From contig CM042955.1 of NCBI GenBank assembly GCA_023678885.1, forward strand, positions 30,970,088 to 31,034,087: a stretch of DNA of 64,000 nt. The letters run 5' to 3'. Below are positions 1 through 10,244 of the stretch, piece after piece (position 1 is the stretch's first letter; every line of letters begins with the position of its first letter). Below the pieces are notes generated by a model. That model had not been told where the DNA came from, did not search any database, and saw only the letters and a list, made by a program, of their open reading frames with translations. This DNA is from Pogostemon cablin (taxonomy: Eukaryota > Streptophyta > Magnoliopsida > Lamiales > Lamiaceae). Both the position numbers and the translations under genes were made by a program.

Positions 1-76
1 TAATTAAGAAGGGTGGGGACCAAGGTTGTACCAATTCAATTGGTACAACCGGTTGCACCGTAGTCCCTCTCTTAAT
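1..76. repeat. Short palindromic repeat at window start
   Basis: Positions 24-36 and 38-50 form a perfect 13-bp inverted repeat (ggttgtaccaatt with a 1-nt spacer). The outer parts are also roughly inverted (ttaag...gggtgggg against ccctctcttaa). The first 23 bases recur at 63852-63875 with one extra g, and the ggttgtacca motif recurs in reverse near 63303-63336. This looks like a small foldback element cut by the window edge; its family is unknown. Confidence 0.5.
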
Positions 77-78
77 TT

Positions 79-430
79 AATTAGACCTGCTGGATTTGAT
101 TTGCTGGGCTTGTTGACCTAAATCAGGTCCACATGATTTATTTCCTGGGCTTACTGATTTGGGTCAGGCCCACATGATATATTTCCTGGGCTTACTGATT
201 TGGGTCAGACCCTCTTGATTTGAATTGAGCCCATTTGACTTGAATTGAACCCATTTAACTTGGAATTGATCTCAAATAATTATATTAATTATCAATTGCT
301 TATTTATTTACTTTAGGAATTAATTTATTTAAATTCCTTAATAAATAAATATTTAATATATTTTCCTTTGCATTTTTATTTATTAGGTAATAAAATTTAA
401 TTACCTAAAAATACCTCCTTGCATTTTGTT
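79..430 (-). mobile_element. LTR U3 fragment of the Tat-like gypsy family
   Basis: This stretch matches the U3 part of the minus-strand 5' LTR at about 11760-12116 over its whole length. It includes the tandem blocks with 'cctgctgga', 'tttcctgggcttactgatttggg' type units and the AT-rich tail ending 'cctaaa'. It has one copy of the 39-bp unit that is repeated four to five times in the other LTR. The R-U5 part (the equivalent of 11041-11590) is absent. It is therefore a truncated LTR of the same family; whether it belongs to the element at 4.1-12.1 kb or to another copy cannot be decided. Confidence 0.7.
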
Positions 431-1499
431 CACTGAAAATTTATTTTGAAGGGGACAAATTGCAATATAACCTTCATGCTTCTTCCTTCGTTTTTTTTTC
501 AACTATTGATCGAGCCTTTATTTAATTTCTTTGGTCCACATGGGTTATTCCTCATACCCATAATAGGAACAATACTTGGGTCCAAAAGAGAAATATACTG
601 TTGGTCCAATTTAATTAAGTGGCTTCACACTTTCGAATTCCCTCTCTATAAACCATACTTGACTTTTCTATTTTTTTATCCATTTATTTATTTTTCACTA
701 TCTAAACTTCGCAGTAATCCATCTGCAAATCTCATGAGATTTTATTAGAATATATCTCACCCTGTGCCTTTTCCTAAAATATCTTTTACTAAATATTATG
801 AATATTTCCAAATGTGCGGATGCTTCGTACTTCTTTATCCAAGCGCTATATTTTCCAAAGATATGGGAATTGGAGCAACTCGACACTGCCTTGTGAGATA
901 TACTCTTATGATATTAAGTTTGAATCATAATATCTCACCATAATCTCTAACAAATAATCTTTGACTTCCACGAGATAAACTCAAATTTCATAACAATCTA
1001 TTCAAAGATTCACAAAGGTTTATCCATATAGATTTCCACAACTATATAAGGAATCAAGTATGTTAACTAATCAACATTGTTTTCTTCTGCAGGTTCCTGC
1101 TCCACTTCTATTAGAGGCTGCCACATCAGGATTCAAACAACACGTATTCTTTCTATTTCCCTCCTGCTTTTTCCTTTTTCTCTATTTTTGCTTTATCTTC
1201 TTTTCACCATACTTCACTCTCTTTTTATTGATCTGCTTACTTGTCTTCACATAATCATCAACATAAGCTTCACCCCTTGTATTCCCATATTTACTTCTTC
1301 AACTTTTTCGTTCTTTCTCTCGTTTTCTTTTTTCACACGACTCATCCGAGAAGAGAAGAGAGCTAGACTTCCCTTGAAGATGAAACAGGCAATTAAGACT
1401 AACGTCGTGCATTCCTGGCGACTAGGGATTTATCCCAGTCGGAGGTCGCGCCGAGTCCGATGTGATTCCAATATTTCATACCCGTGATTTTCAACATGG
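431..1499. other. AT-rich non-coding stretch, no gene seen
   Basis: No convincing coding region. A TATA-like 'actatataagg' lies near 1041-1052 on the plus strand and is followed by pyrimidine-rich sequence (1140-1340). The open frames here are short and of low-complexity F/L/S composition. It may be an old LTR or promoter remnant. I do not recognise it. Confidence 0.4.
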
Positions 1500-2570
1500 C
1501 TGGTTGGCGACTATATTTCCGATCGTGGCGGCGATTGTCGGGTGTTGGGAACGAAAGGCGGCGCCATGCGTCGGACCCTTAGTTTTCCGACAGTGACTCC
1601 CCGCAGTGACGATGGACTGGCGGTGATTGTTGGGTGTTGGGAACGAGAGGCGGCGCCATGCGTCGGACCTTCAAATTTTCCGGCAGCAGCATCCCGCGGT
1701 TGCTCGATTGGCTCTCAGGTGCGGGACGTCGACGGTCACAAGTAGCGAGCGGATGCTGCGATGTTTCCGGCGGCGGATCCGACCGGGCTCGGCTTGGCGG
1801 CGGACTTGTCCGGGCGGGGGTGGGCATACGTGACTTCAGCAGTCACCGTTGGTGGTAGCTAGTGGAGAGTTTCCACGTTTTCGGCTGTGCGCGGTGGAGC
1901 TTGTGATCGATGTGAAGGGTGCGTTACTAGCGATGTTGGCGATAGACCTCGGCGGACGGCGGTCTCGCTTGCAGCAGCGGCTACGAGATCCGGCGGCACT
2001 CGTCGATTGTGGGGAGCAGCTGATCCATCGGCGTGCGACAACGACAGTGGCGGCAGACTTCGGCGTATGGCGGTCTCGCGTGGCTGAGCGGCGTCGCGGC
2101 GAAGCGTGGTGAGCAGCGAAGTGATGATGGTGCAACTCCGGCGATGGCTTCTTGCAACAGTGGCGCAACTTCGGCGATCAAACTGGCAGGATCGGGCGGT
2201 TTTAGTCGAAATTCGGCAAGGGAAAACGATCTGTGACAGCATCGTGGATGGATCAGAACCCCAGCGGCGCGAACTCGATCTGCAGCGACGAACGGTGGCT
2301 TGACGAGTGAGCGTGAACAGCGCGGACGATGGGCCTCGTGGCTCGATTTCAGCGGTGGATCTCGGTGACTGCAGCTGAACTGCGGTGGACTAGGCGGTAG
2401 CATCCTTCGGCGAGAAGAGCGGCGATGTACCGGTGCAGTGGTGTGTAATTTCCAGCGGTTTGTTGGGGGTCGCGCTAGAAACGGCAACAGGCGTGAGAGA
2501 GCCGGTCGACGGCGTTTCCGGCGGGAGCAATCGACATCAGCGAGCGTGATTTGTGGAAAGTAAATAAGGG
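1500..2570. repeat. GC-rich low-complexity block with internal duplications
   Basis: Base composition changes sharply from AT-rich to GC-rich with many cgg/ccg steps. A unit containing 'gggtgttgggaacga' and 'ggcggcgccatgcgtcgga' occurs twice with a period of about 92 bp (about 1541 and 1633). 'ggcggtctcgc' occurs twice between 1950 and 2085. Frames stay open on both strands, as expected from GC-rich sequence; the longest (237 codons, minus strand, 1981-2694) is R/P/S-rich and runs into the MULE at its 5' end. No domain is recognised. It could be a decayed 5' exon or UTR of a captured gene, or part of an LTR element. Confidence 0.45.
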
Positions 2571-2645
2571 TCTTCCAAATTTTCAAGATGGATAGCAGTT
2601 CTCGTCGGTTATGTGGAGAAGATAGAGAAGAATTAATAGAAGCAG

Positions 2646-3539
2646 ATTTGACTTGGGGAATAATTAATGCCCAATCCACTATGTAACTAATCAAAAATGC
2701 CCACTCTCATAACAAAATACCAAAAATGTCCACTATCCATTATAAATTTTTCTAATACCCTCATGTGATTTAAAATGAGCCATGTTTACTTTTTTTTAAA
2801 AGAAAACTCAATTTCATAAATTATGAGTACAAATTAATATAATTGGTTGTTTAATAAATTATCATAAATAAAATTAAATATTAAATTAATAAAAATAATT
2901 ATTTAATGATAAGATTAATTTAATTTTATTAGTTACACCTAGTTTTACACTATCTATTTCTGTCCATTACACACATATCTTCACCACCCAAAAAAGAAAA
3001 TATCACGTTGATCAATAACCTAAAAAATTATTTTAATTTAAAAAATATTTCTCTCACCTAACACAAAACATATTTTGTACTTTATTTATTACTTAAAAAT
3101 ATTACAATACTCCTAAAAATAAAAAAATTTGTCAAAAAAACTTTTTTAAATTAAATATTTACCGTTTCGATAAAGATAACTACGAGACAAAAAGTATTTA
3201 ATAATTAATAAATTATCCGAATATTTAATAGATTTACATTACCCCTACAGTGAGAAAAAAAGAAAAAAATTATTAAAAAAATTTTCTTTAAAAAATATAT
3301 AATCATACTCAGAACTATTTAACAATAAAATTAATTAATAAGAATAATTATAATTAATTTTAAAAGTTTTCAACTGATGGAATTATGTTAAGGTATTTCA
3401 GTTTTTTTTCCTTTTATTGAGGGTATTTTGGTAATCTTATTATAAAAGTGGGCAGTTTTGATGAAAATTTGTAAGAGTGGACATTTTGAATTATTTCAAA
3501 TTGACAGTGGGCAACAACCCATAAATCCTCATTTGACTT
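2646..3539. mobile_element. MULE-type miniature transposon with 9-bp TSD
   Basis: The element proper is 2655-3530 and is flanked by the perfect 9-bp direct repeat ATTTGACTT (2646-2654 and 3531-3539), the length made by Mutator-like transposases. The ends are imperfect long inverted repeats: the left end has 'aaaaatgcccactctcat' and 'aaaatgtccact', and the right end carries the same motifs in reverse ('gtaagagtggacatttt', 'aaagtgggcagttttgatg'). The interior is AT-rich with no coding capacity, so it depends on a transposase supplied elsewhere. Confidence 0.8.
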
Positions 3540-4129
3540 TCTTTTCTTTTCCAAATGGGTATCACGTGATTTCAATTATGGAAGAAAAAGGAAACTTCCT
3601 AAAAGGCAGCACATCACTTTCTTATAGGAGGATAAATTGATTCAATCAATTTTGGACTTTTCATACCAAACCACTAATTTCCAATTAGGGCTAGTTGATG
3701 GACCAATTCTTCTTGGGCTCATTGTTGTGAGATTATTCAACTTGGGCTTCAATTTGGATCCATTAATTGTACTCAACCATTTAGGCCAATGAGACGATTT
3801 TAATCAAATATGATGAGTTTAATTACTTATTATCACATCAAATTTACACCCATAAAATAAGCTTATCATCTTAGGCTAAATTAAGAGAACTTTTGAGTGA
3901 ATTAAATAATAATTCAATCAATAAATCTTAATTTAACAGTTCACAATAATCCAATCCCATTTTTCTTTTTTTATTTCAGCGGCTCTAGAATACATACTTC
4001 TCTAACCACCATAAATGTGTTGGATTTCTTCACTCAAATTTTTGTTCAACCATTGTCTTCTCTTTGTCAACTTTTTATCTCCTTCATGTTTCAATTTATT
4101 GCTTGCTCCATAACTTGATGGGAATAAAC
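3540..4129. other. AT-rich stretch beyond the 3' end of the Tat-like element
   Basis: No gene seen. A purine tract on the minus strand (rc of about 3960-3980) could be a polypurine tract. The 3' LTR expected here does not match the 5' LTR at 11041-12116. This is either diverged LTR sequence of another family or unique sequence. Confidence 0.3.
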
Positions 4130-4383
4130 CAAAACGTGACCGAACTTAGCAGAATGCTAAGCTGCCTACGTATATTTTTACAAAGGATCAAGTCATAACG
4201 TAGTTCAAGGGACATGATTTACTTTGAACGGGGGGTGCCATACACAGTTTATACTCATGCGGGCCAGGAGTGACTATTCTTTAACCACTTTAGATAAAGT
4301 AGGATATTTAATGCTTTAACCACTTAAAATACCTGAGTGGGGTGAATTAATAGTTTAACCACATATAATTACCTTTGGTGGTT

Positions 4384-4494
4384 GTCGTACACAGTTTATA
4401 CTCGTGCGGACCAGGAGTTTGTCGTACACAGTTTATACTCGTGCAGACCAGGAGTTTGTCGTACATAGTTTATACTCATGCGGACCAGGAGTAA
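4384..4494 (-). repeat. 37-bp tandem repeat in the 3' UTR of the Tat-like element
   Basis: Three copies of a 37-bp unit beginning gtcgtacacagtttatactc start at 4384, 4421 and 4458. A looser copy lies at about 4238-4272 and a partial one at about 4500. The array sits between the integrase stop and the missing 3' LTR. Confidence 0.8.
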
Positions 4495-4544
4495 CATGCA
4501 GTTTAGGCTCGTGCGTCATGGAGAATTCCTTGGGTTTGACTGGA

Positions 4545-5132
4545 TTACGCATAGTAGCGTTTCGGGAATTTACCATTTATGGGGCCAATTCCCACTACAT
4601 CTTCAGATATCAACTTGTATGTACCATTTGTATACACTTCTTTCACAACATGTGGGCCATCCGACTTGGGCAAAAATTTATTTCCAACTCGATGATTGAT
4701 GACAATAGGCCTTCTCACAGCAAGGACTAAGTCCCCGACTTGAAAAGAACGTATCTTCACTTTGTTGTTAAACGTTCTGGAGAGGCGAGCTTGATAGCAC
4801 TCAAGTCTCTGTTGTGCTTCCAACCTCTTTTCATCAGGTGCCTCTAATTCTTCGAGACGCAGTCATGCATTCTCTTCTTCAGTCAGACCTTCTTGTATGG
4901 CTATTCTCAAAGATGAGATTTGCTTTTCAAGGGGCACCACAGCTTCAACCCCATATACAAGAGAATACGGAGTAGCTTGAGTAAGCGTTCTGTAAGTGGT
5001 TTGGTATGCCCATAAAGTTTCATAAATCCTTTCATGCCAGTCTCGCTTTAATTTCGAGACTACCTTCTTCAACAGATTACACAGCGTCTTTTTGAATGCT
5101 TCCGCGAGCCCATTAGCTGTTGCATTGTACAT
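4545..5132 (-). pseudogene. Integrase C-terminal half, frameshifted
   Basis: Two open pieces: 5132-4863 carries the catalytic-core end (NGLAEAFKKTLCNLL, where the E is the third residue of the DDE triad, followed by the 'YETLWAYQTTYRT' and 'PYSLVYGVEAVVP' segments). The piece 4823-4545 is the C-terminal part (SFQVGDLVL... VGNKFLPKSDGPHVV), typical of gypsy integrase tails. There is no chromodomain, as is usual for Tat elements. A stop lies between the core piece and 5145-5873. Confidence 0.8.
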
Positions 5133-5144
5133 AGAAGATTTTCT

Positions 5145-5873
5145 TTACTTGAAGTCAAACTTCTCACAAAGTTTGTCAATCAGAGAGTTGCTGAATGGCC
5201 TCCCATTATCGGTGATGATGTACCGAGGCACTCCATATCTATATATGATGTTGATGCGGATGAAATCAGCCATATTTTCTTTCTTCACTTCTCTCAAGAG
5301 TACAACTTCCGCCCACTTGGAAAAGTAATCAGTGGCAGCCAGAATATAAAGATGGCCTCCAGAAGACTTCGTTAACGGCCCCACCACATTCAAGTCCCAT
5401 GCATCAAATGACCATGAAGAAACTGTTGGATACAACGGTTCGGGAGGTTGATGAATGAGATTTGCATGAAACTGGCATGGCAGACATCTTTGTGCATAAT
5501 TTATGAAATCCTTCACCATAGAAGGCCAGCAATATCCCATCCTCTTAATTATGAAATATAGCTTGGGTCCAGACTGATGGGTGCCACATATTCCAGAATG
5601 AGCTTCCTCCATAGCTTGAAGAGCTTCTTCATCACTTAAGCATCTTAAGAGAATACCATCAAACGATCTTCTATAGAGTGTATCTTTATAATAGAAGAAT
5701 CGTGGTGCTCTACGTTGGACATCAACCCTTAGGTGTGGATCATTGGGAAGCTTATCATACTTCAAGTAATCCACGAATGGTTGACGCCAGTCTTCTTTCT
5801 CAATATCAAAAACCTCTATGGCGCAATACTCAACTTCTTCACCATCTTCATCTTCGAAGAAGGGAGGTACCAC
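5145..5873 (-). CDS. Integrase N-terminal and core domains (Tat-like gypsy)
   Basis: 242 open codons. Near residues 110-153 is the HHCC zinc-binding region (AHSGICGTHQSG... CLPCQ). It is followed by the core with the first catalytic Asp in 'AWDLNVVGPL', the family segment GGHLYILAATDYFSKW, and the second Asp in 'YIITDNGRPF'. The third catalytic residue lies in the next piece (5132-4863), in a separate frame, so the DDE triad is not in one open frame. In an active element the enzyme inserts the cDNA into chromosomes; here it is only a remnant. The ATG used is just the first Met after a stop; the natural polyprotein would read in from RNase H. Confidence 0.8.
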   Translation of the reverse strand: MVPPFFEDEDGEEVEYCAIEVFDIEKEDWRQPFVDYLKYDKLPNDPHLRVDVQRRAPRFFYYKDTLYRRSFDGILLRCLSDEEALQAMEEAHSGICGTHQSGPKLYFIIKRMGYCWPSMVKDFINYAQRCLPCQFHANLIHQPPEPLYPTVSSWSFDAWDLNVVGPLTKSSGGHLYILAATDYFSKWAEVVLLREVKKENMADFIRINIIYRYGVPRYIITDNGRPFSNSLIDKLCEKFDFK

Positions 5874-6146
5874 CTAGCTTTTGCAGATCGGCACTTGAGA
5901 AAGTGCTTCGGGCATCGCTATGGTTGATGCTAGCTTTGCCAAAGCATCGGCTTGCTTGTTCTTGCTCCTTGGTAAATGTTCAATCTCTACATCTCCGAGC
6001 CAATTCATAAGCCTATGAGCATAGTTATAATACAGAAGTAGTTCAGCTTTCTTAACCTCATATAAGCCAAGCAGCTGGTTGATTATCAACAACGAATCTC
6101 CATATACCTTAAGGTGTCGCTGCTTTACATCCACTGCCATCTCCAA
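5874..6146 (-). pseudogene. Second (archaeal-type) RNase H domain, C-terminal part
   Basis: The frame reads from 'VDVKQRHLKVYGDSLLIINQL' to 'EIEHLPRSKNKQADALAKLAS'. It has the Asp of 'YGDSLLI' and the closing D/A motif 'ADALAKLA' of RNase H. Its N-terminal half (WKIYFDGAS) sits at the end of the 6173-7453 frame, so a frameshift at about 6150-6190 splits the domain. Confidence 0.8.
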
Positions 6147-6172
6147 ACCAAGTATAAGAGCTTGATATTCAG

Positions 6173-7453
6173 CTACATTGTTAGAGTAATTTCAGTTAGA
6201 CTGAATGAATATGGCAGAACTCCTCCATCTGAGATTACAAATACTACTCCGGCGCTGGCTCCTTCTCTCTGAGAAGCTCCATCGAAATAAATCTTCCAAG
6301 GAGGAGTAATTTCAATAGCCAATATGTCTTCATCGGGGAGATCATCAGACAACTCCCATTCTACAGGTATAGGATGATCAGCTAAGAAATCTGCCAACAC
6401 TTGCTCTTTTACTGCCTTTTGAGGGACATATATAATTTCAAATTGCTGCAATTGAAGATACCACCTTACAAGCCTATCAGAGAGCACTGGCTTTAACATA
6501 ATGAACTTTAATAGGTTGGCTTTTGAGACCAAGTAAACAGTATGAGCTTGAAAGTAATGCCTTAACTTCTGAATTGCAAAGATGAGAGCAAGACAAATCT
6601 TTTCAATTGGTGAGTACTTTAACTTATTTGGAGTCATTGTTCTACTTAAATAGTACAACGCACATTCCTTTCCTTCGTCATTATTTTGTGCAAGCAGGGC
6701 TCCAACTGATTTTTCTTGAGCAGATATGTAGAGAATTAATGGACGTGCGGCTATCGGAGCAACCAATACTGGCGGCTTCATCAAATATGCTTTAATGCTA
6801 TTAAAGGCATTAGTGCAAGCTTCATCCCATTCGAATGGGTTGTCTTTCTTCATAAGATGGCTGAATGGTTGGCATCGGTCGGCCAATTTTGATATGAATC
6901 TTCTTAAGTACGCTAGCTTGCCTTGCAAACTCTTAAGCTCATGTATGTTTCGGGGCACCTGCATCTTCATGATTGCATCAATCTTTGCTTTGTCAATCTT
7001 AATGCCACGATGTTGGAGAATGAATCCAAGGAACTTTCCAGAAGAGACTCCGAATATTTGCCTTAGATCCTTAAGATGATCATTTTTCTTCTTTGACTTC
7101 ACCACGATATCATCAACATAACATTCGATATTCTTATGGAGCATGTCATCAAATATCTTTTGCATGGCTCGTTGATAAGTAGCGCCAACATTCCTCAAGC
7201 CGAATGGCATAACATTATAGCAAAATATTCCTTTTGGAGTGCGGAAGGCTATTTTCTCTTGGTCTTCTGGAGCAAGACTAATTTGATTATAACCGGATGA
7301 GCCATCCATGAACGAAAGAACTACATGACCAGTTGTTGCATCAATCATGAGTTTAGTAATTGGAAGTGGAAAATCATCTTTCGGGCATGACAAGTTCAAA
7401 TCCCGAAAGTCAACACACACTATAAGCTGCCCATTTATCTTCCTTACTGGCAC
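6173..7453 (-). CDS. Reverse transcriptase and RNase H (Tat-like gypsy), with internal deletion
   Basis: 426 open codons. The RT fingers/palm are clear: 'VCVDFRDLN' then 'FPLP', 'FMDGSSGYNQI', 'FCYNVMPFGL', 'GATYQRAM' and the catalytic box YVDDIVVKS (7120-7096). RNase H follows ('ALLAQNND', 'YYLSRTM', 'LSDRLVRWYLQLQQFEI', 'ADFLADHP'), then the start of the second RNase H (WKIYFDGAS... SAGVVFV). Directly after 'DHLKDLRQIF' the chain jumps to 'GVSSGKFLGF'. The roughly 20 residues usually between these in the family (the 'LKMNPLKCAF' segment) are missing, an in-frame deletion in the thumb-proximal part. A stop separates it from the upstream RT piece. Confidence 0.85.
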   Translation of the reverse strand: MPVRKINGQLIVCVDFRDLNLSCPKDDFPLPITKLMIDATTGHVVLSFMDGSSGYNQISLAPEDQEKIAFRTPKGIFCYNVMPFGLRNVGATYQRAMQKIFDDMLHKNIECYVDDIVVKSKKKNDHLKDLRQIFGVSSGKFLGFILQHRGIKIDKAKIDAIMKMQVPRNIHELKSLQGKLAYLRRFISKLADRCQPFSHLMKKDNPFEWDEACTNAFNSIKAYLMKPPVLVAPIAARPLILYISAQEKSVGALLAQNNDEGKECALYYLSRTMTPNKLKYSPIEKICLALIFAIQKLRHYFQAHTVYLVSKANLLKFIMLKPVLSDRLVRWYLQLQQFEIIYVPQKAVKEQVLADFLADHPIPVEWELSDDLPDEDILAIEITPPWKIYFDGASQREGASAGVVFVISDGGVLPYSFSLTEITLTM

Positions 7454-7486
7454 AATGTTAGAGAGCCAAATGGGATACTTAACTTC

Positions 7487-8044
7487 TCATATCTTTCCTA
7501 TCTCAAGGAGCTTATTAACCTCAACTTCAATCAATAGAATCAGCTCTAGTCGAAATCGCCTTTGCATCTGCTTAACTGGCTTGGCTCCTTCCTTTACTGC
7601 TAAATGATGAACTGCCACTTTTGGATCTAATCTGGGCATCTCCTTGAATGACCATGCGAACACGTCTCTAAACTCTTGAAGAAGCTCAATGTAAGCTTTT
7701 TCTTCATCGGCTGTCAACAAAGCACTTATATAGGTTGGACGTGGGTCATTAGTATCACCCAAATTTATCTCCTTCAATTGGTCAACAGTAGCTTTGACAC
7801 CCTCTTCAAATTCGGGAGGAGCATCATCAGCATCTTCCTCTTCTGTCAAGGACTCTTCTCGTATAGTAACATGATTTACCGTGGCAACTTCCTCTAAGAA
7901 TTCTTGCCTTTGAAAATGCAGATTAGACCCAACTTGTTCATTTTCTCCCACTTTAACAATGCTCTCTACTACATAACCATCTCTCCTCATTTTGACAATA
8001 TTGCTTCGTAGATCTCTTTCTGTATTTTGTAGATCTGTTTGCAT
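7487..8044 (-). pseudogene. Pol linker and N-terminal RT segment
   Basis: 185 codons containing an acidic linker, 'LTADEEKAYIELLQEFRDVFAWSFKEMPRLDPKVAVHHLAV' and 'AKPVKQMQRRF'. This is the standard segment before gypsy RT in plants. It ends at a stop at 7487 just before the PIWLSNIVPVRK start of RT. Confidence 0.8.
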
Positions 8045-8119
8045 GATTATGGAATGGGCAACTTCTGATGATCCTACACTTTCACGATCATCTTCTTCAC
8101 TTCTGGTGAAAACTATTGT

Positions 8120-9475
8120 TCATTTCTTAGCTTTCAACACCGTGTCACATGATATAGTTAGGAAATGTCGTCTTTTCATGCGAAATGGGATCCGACTGTG
8201 TATCTTTGGGAACCTTGGGAACTTGTTAGTCTTTTTAACTCCCGCTGGTCTGAGTCTTTCAAAGACTGAGACTCTCTCTGTCTTTCTATCTGCCTCATAA
8301 GACTCTTCATCTTCAGAAAAAATTTCATCTTCAGTAACGTAGTTCGTGTTTGCCCTTTTGATCGCAATGCGAATAGGTTTTTGCAGAACATATCCCAACC
8401 CTGTTCTAGTATACTTGAAAGTGCGACCATTACTCTTCAATGTCTCTTTTGTGGTATTAAATCCACTAGGAGTCTTATGAGACTGTTCATTCATCACAGC
8501 TTTTTCTTGAAGGTCATATCCAGCTTTCATAAGAATTTTGTAAGCTTGTGGGCTATATGATTTAGAAACTGCCGCCTCGAATACATCTCCATGCTCAGTT
8601 TTAGCCCCTTGAATTGGGTGAGTGAACCCTTTGAGAGGAGGAGGAGAGGGCTTCTCAGTGTCAACCTTGGTCAGGGGTAGTGTCAACCCTTCTACAGTCT
8701 TAATCAACTGTTTACTTTCATTAGACTGTATGGATGAAACATCATCTGTATTCTCTTTTTCTTGTTTATCATTACCTCTCTCTTGCGATGAACTTTCTTC
8801 TGGCTTGACAGCCATGCTACTTTTTAGAAAATATCTAGCATCTGCAAAATATGACTCAGCTTCTGTGAATGGCCTTTCATCACCAAGCACCTTTTTTATG
8901 TTGCCTCTATCGTAGTATTTGAAGCATTGATATAGCGTAGAAGGAATCACTCCATTTTCGTGCAACCATGGGTGCCCCAAGAGCATGTTATATGATGTTT
9001 TAGCATCAATGACATGAAATAAAACTGTTGAGGCCATCTCATCTATCATTAAATCCAAGACTATTGTACCAAGTGTTCTTTGACCTTCTTGATTGAACCC
9101 ATGAATCGTCAACCGACTACTGCCGAGTTCGTCAGTTGGAATCCCTAACTTCGTCAATGTCATTAGAGGTAAGATATTGACCGCTAAACCTCCATTAATC
9201 AATATCCGATTCACCCTTTGCTCTTGAGTGCAACCAGCTACGAACAAGGGTCGGTTGTGAGATTGTGAGCCGAGTAGTAAGTCTTCCTCTATGAAGGTAA
9301 TCTTCATAGTATGAGCCTTGCTTTCAACTCCAGGCAGAACAGCTTCGCTTACCATATGACATGAATAATTATTTCCACCGTCTGCAGAAGTAGAGTTTGC
9401 AGTTGCATCTTCATCTAGAAAGATCTTCCCTTGCTTAACCAATCGCATAACTTTGTACTTTGTCTTTAAAGACAA
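8120..9475 (-). CDS. Aspartic protease region of Tat-like gypsy, active-site Asp lost
   Basis: 451 open codons. The retropepsin-like domain lies at about residues 75-180: 'RPLFVAGCTQEQRVNRILINGGLAVNILP', then 'TSYNMLLGHPWLHENGVIPSTLYQCFKY'. In this family the active-site motif is usually I-D-G/S-G-S-A-V-N; here it reads I-N-G-G-L, so the catalytic Asp is replaced by Asn (about 9190-9200). The long C-terminal part is the poorly conserved spacer before RT. The frame overlaps the gag frame (ending at 9435) by about 40 bases, which is compatible with a frameshift between gag and pol, or with decay. Confidence 0.75.
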   Translation of the reverse strand: MSLKTKYKVMRLVKQGKIFLDEDATANSTSADGGNNYSCHMVSEAVLPGVESKAHTMKITFIEEDLLLGSQSHNRPLFVAGCTQEQRVNRILINGGLAVNILPLMTLTKLGIPTDELGSSRLTIHGFNQEGQRTLGTIVLDLMIDEMASTVLFHVIDAKTSYNMLLGHPWLHENGVIPSTLYQCFKYYDRGNIKKVLGDERPFTEAESYFADARYFLKSSMAVKPEESSSQERGNDKQEKENTDDVSSIQSNESKQLIKTVEGLTLPLTKVDTEKPSPPPLKGFTHPIQGAKTEHGDVFEAAVSKSYSPQAYKILMKAGYDLQEKAVMNEQSHKTPSGFNTTKETLKSNGRTFKYTRTGLGYVLQKPIRIAIKRANTNYVTEDEIFSEDEESYEADRKTERVSVFERLRPAGVKKTNKFPRFPKIHSRIPFRMKRRHFLTISCDTVLKAKK

Positions 9476-10244
9476 AGCAATCTTTGATAGAATGACCCGC
9501 CAGTCTATGATACTTGCAGTATTTTGGGTTGTCTGTTTGTTCCGCTTCTCCTGATCGCTTCATTTCAGGAAGCTCGATAAGCTTATCTTTGAGCAGTTCA
9601 TCAAATATGCTTGGGACATCCGAATCAAGGAATGGGTACTTCCTTTCTTGCATTTCTTTCAAGGTCAATCTTCTTTGCCCCCTTTCTTGGGAATCATTCT
9701 TTGTTTTATCATCTTTTTCGTTCTGATTCCTTCGAAACCTGACGGTTGATGCATTTGTTACCGTGGACTCTTTTTCAGAAGATTTGTTGTAGGGTTTGCC
9801 ACCTTTCCTGGTCTCTTGCTTTTCTTTATACTTGTAGGATCCAGAAATCGGTGGCTCTATAACTCCACTTATCCCCATACTTAGCTCTATGTCGTGAGCT
9901 CTTGTGGCTAAGTCTTCAAAGGTTTTAGGTTTAATCCCTTGAAGTATGTAACGAAGGCTCCACTGCATTCCTTGTGTGCATATCTCGATGTCAGAAACTT
10001 CAGACAGTCGATCTTTACAATTTAAGCTCAGATTTCTCCATCGATTAATGTACTCAATTACTGGCTCTTCTTTTAATTGACAGGTGTTAGTCAACTCCAT
10101 CATGCTAACCATTCTCATAGTACTGTAGAAACGGTTAAGGAATTGATACTCCATCTGATCCCAACTGTCTATAGAATCGGCCTCCAAGTTGGTGTACCAT
10201 TCAAAAGTATTTTTCTTTAAAGAACGAATGAATTGTCTCATCAT
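9435..10244 (-). CDS. Gag, capsid and zinc-knuckle-like part (Tat-like gypsy)
   Basis: 269 open codons. Residues 1-130 match the plant Retrotrans_gag fold: 'MRQFIRSLKKNTFEWYTNLE', 'SWDQMEYQFLNRFYST', 'EEPVIEYINRWRNL' and 'LRYILQGIKPKTFEDLATRAHDIE'. A basic linker follows, then a C-terminal 'YCKYHRLAGHSIKDC' motif resembling a zinc knuckle (C-x2-H...H-x4-C). This protein would form the particle and bind RNA. It is separated by a frame break from the N-terminal gag piece at 10446-11051. Confidence 0.8.
   Translation of the reverse strand: MMRQFIRSLKKNTFEWYTNLEADSIDSWDQMEYQFLNRFYSTMRMVSMMELTNTCQLKEEPVIEYINRWRNLSLNCKDRLSEVSDIEICTQGMQWSLRYILQGIKPKTFEDLATRAHDIELSMGISGVIEPPISGSYKYKEKQETRKGGKPYNKSSEKESTVTNASTVRFRRNQNEKDDKTKNDSQERGQRRLTLKEMQERKYPFLDSDVPSIFDELLKDKLIELPEMKRSGEAEQTDNPKYCKYHRLAGHSIKDCFVFKDKVQSYAIG

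Noticed and set aside
1981..2694. 237-codon minus-strand open frame taken as a host gene
   Set aside because: Low-complexity R/P/S composition, no domain, overlaps GC-rich repeats and its 5' end lies inside the MULE element.
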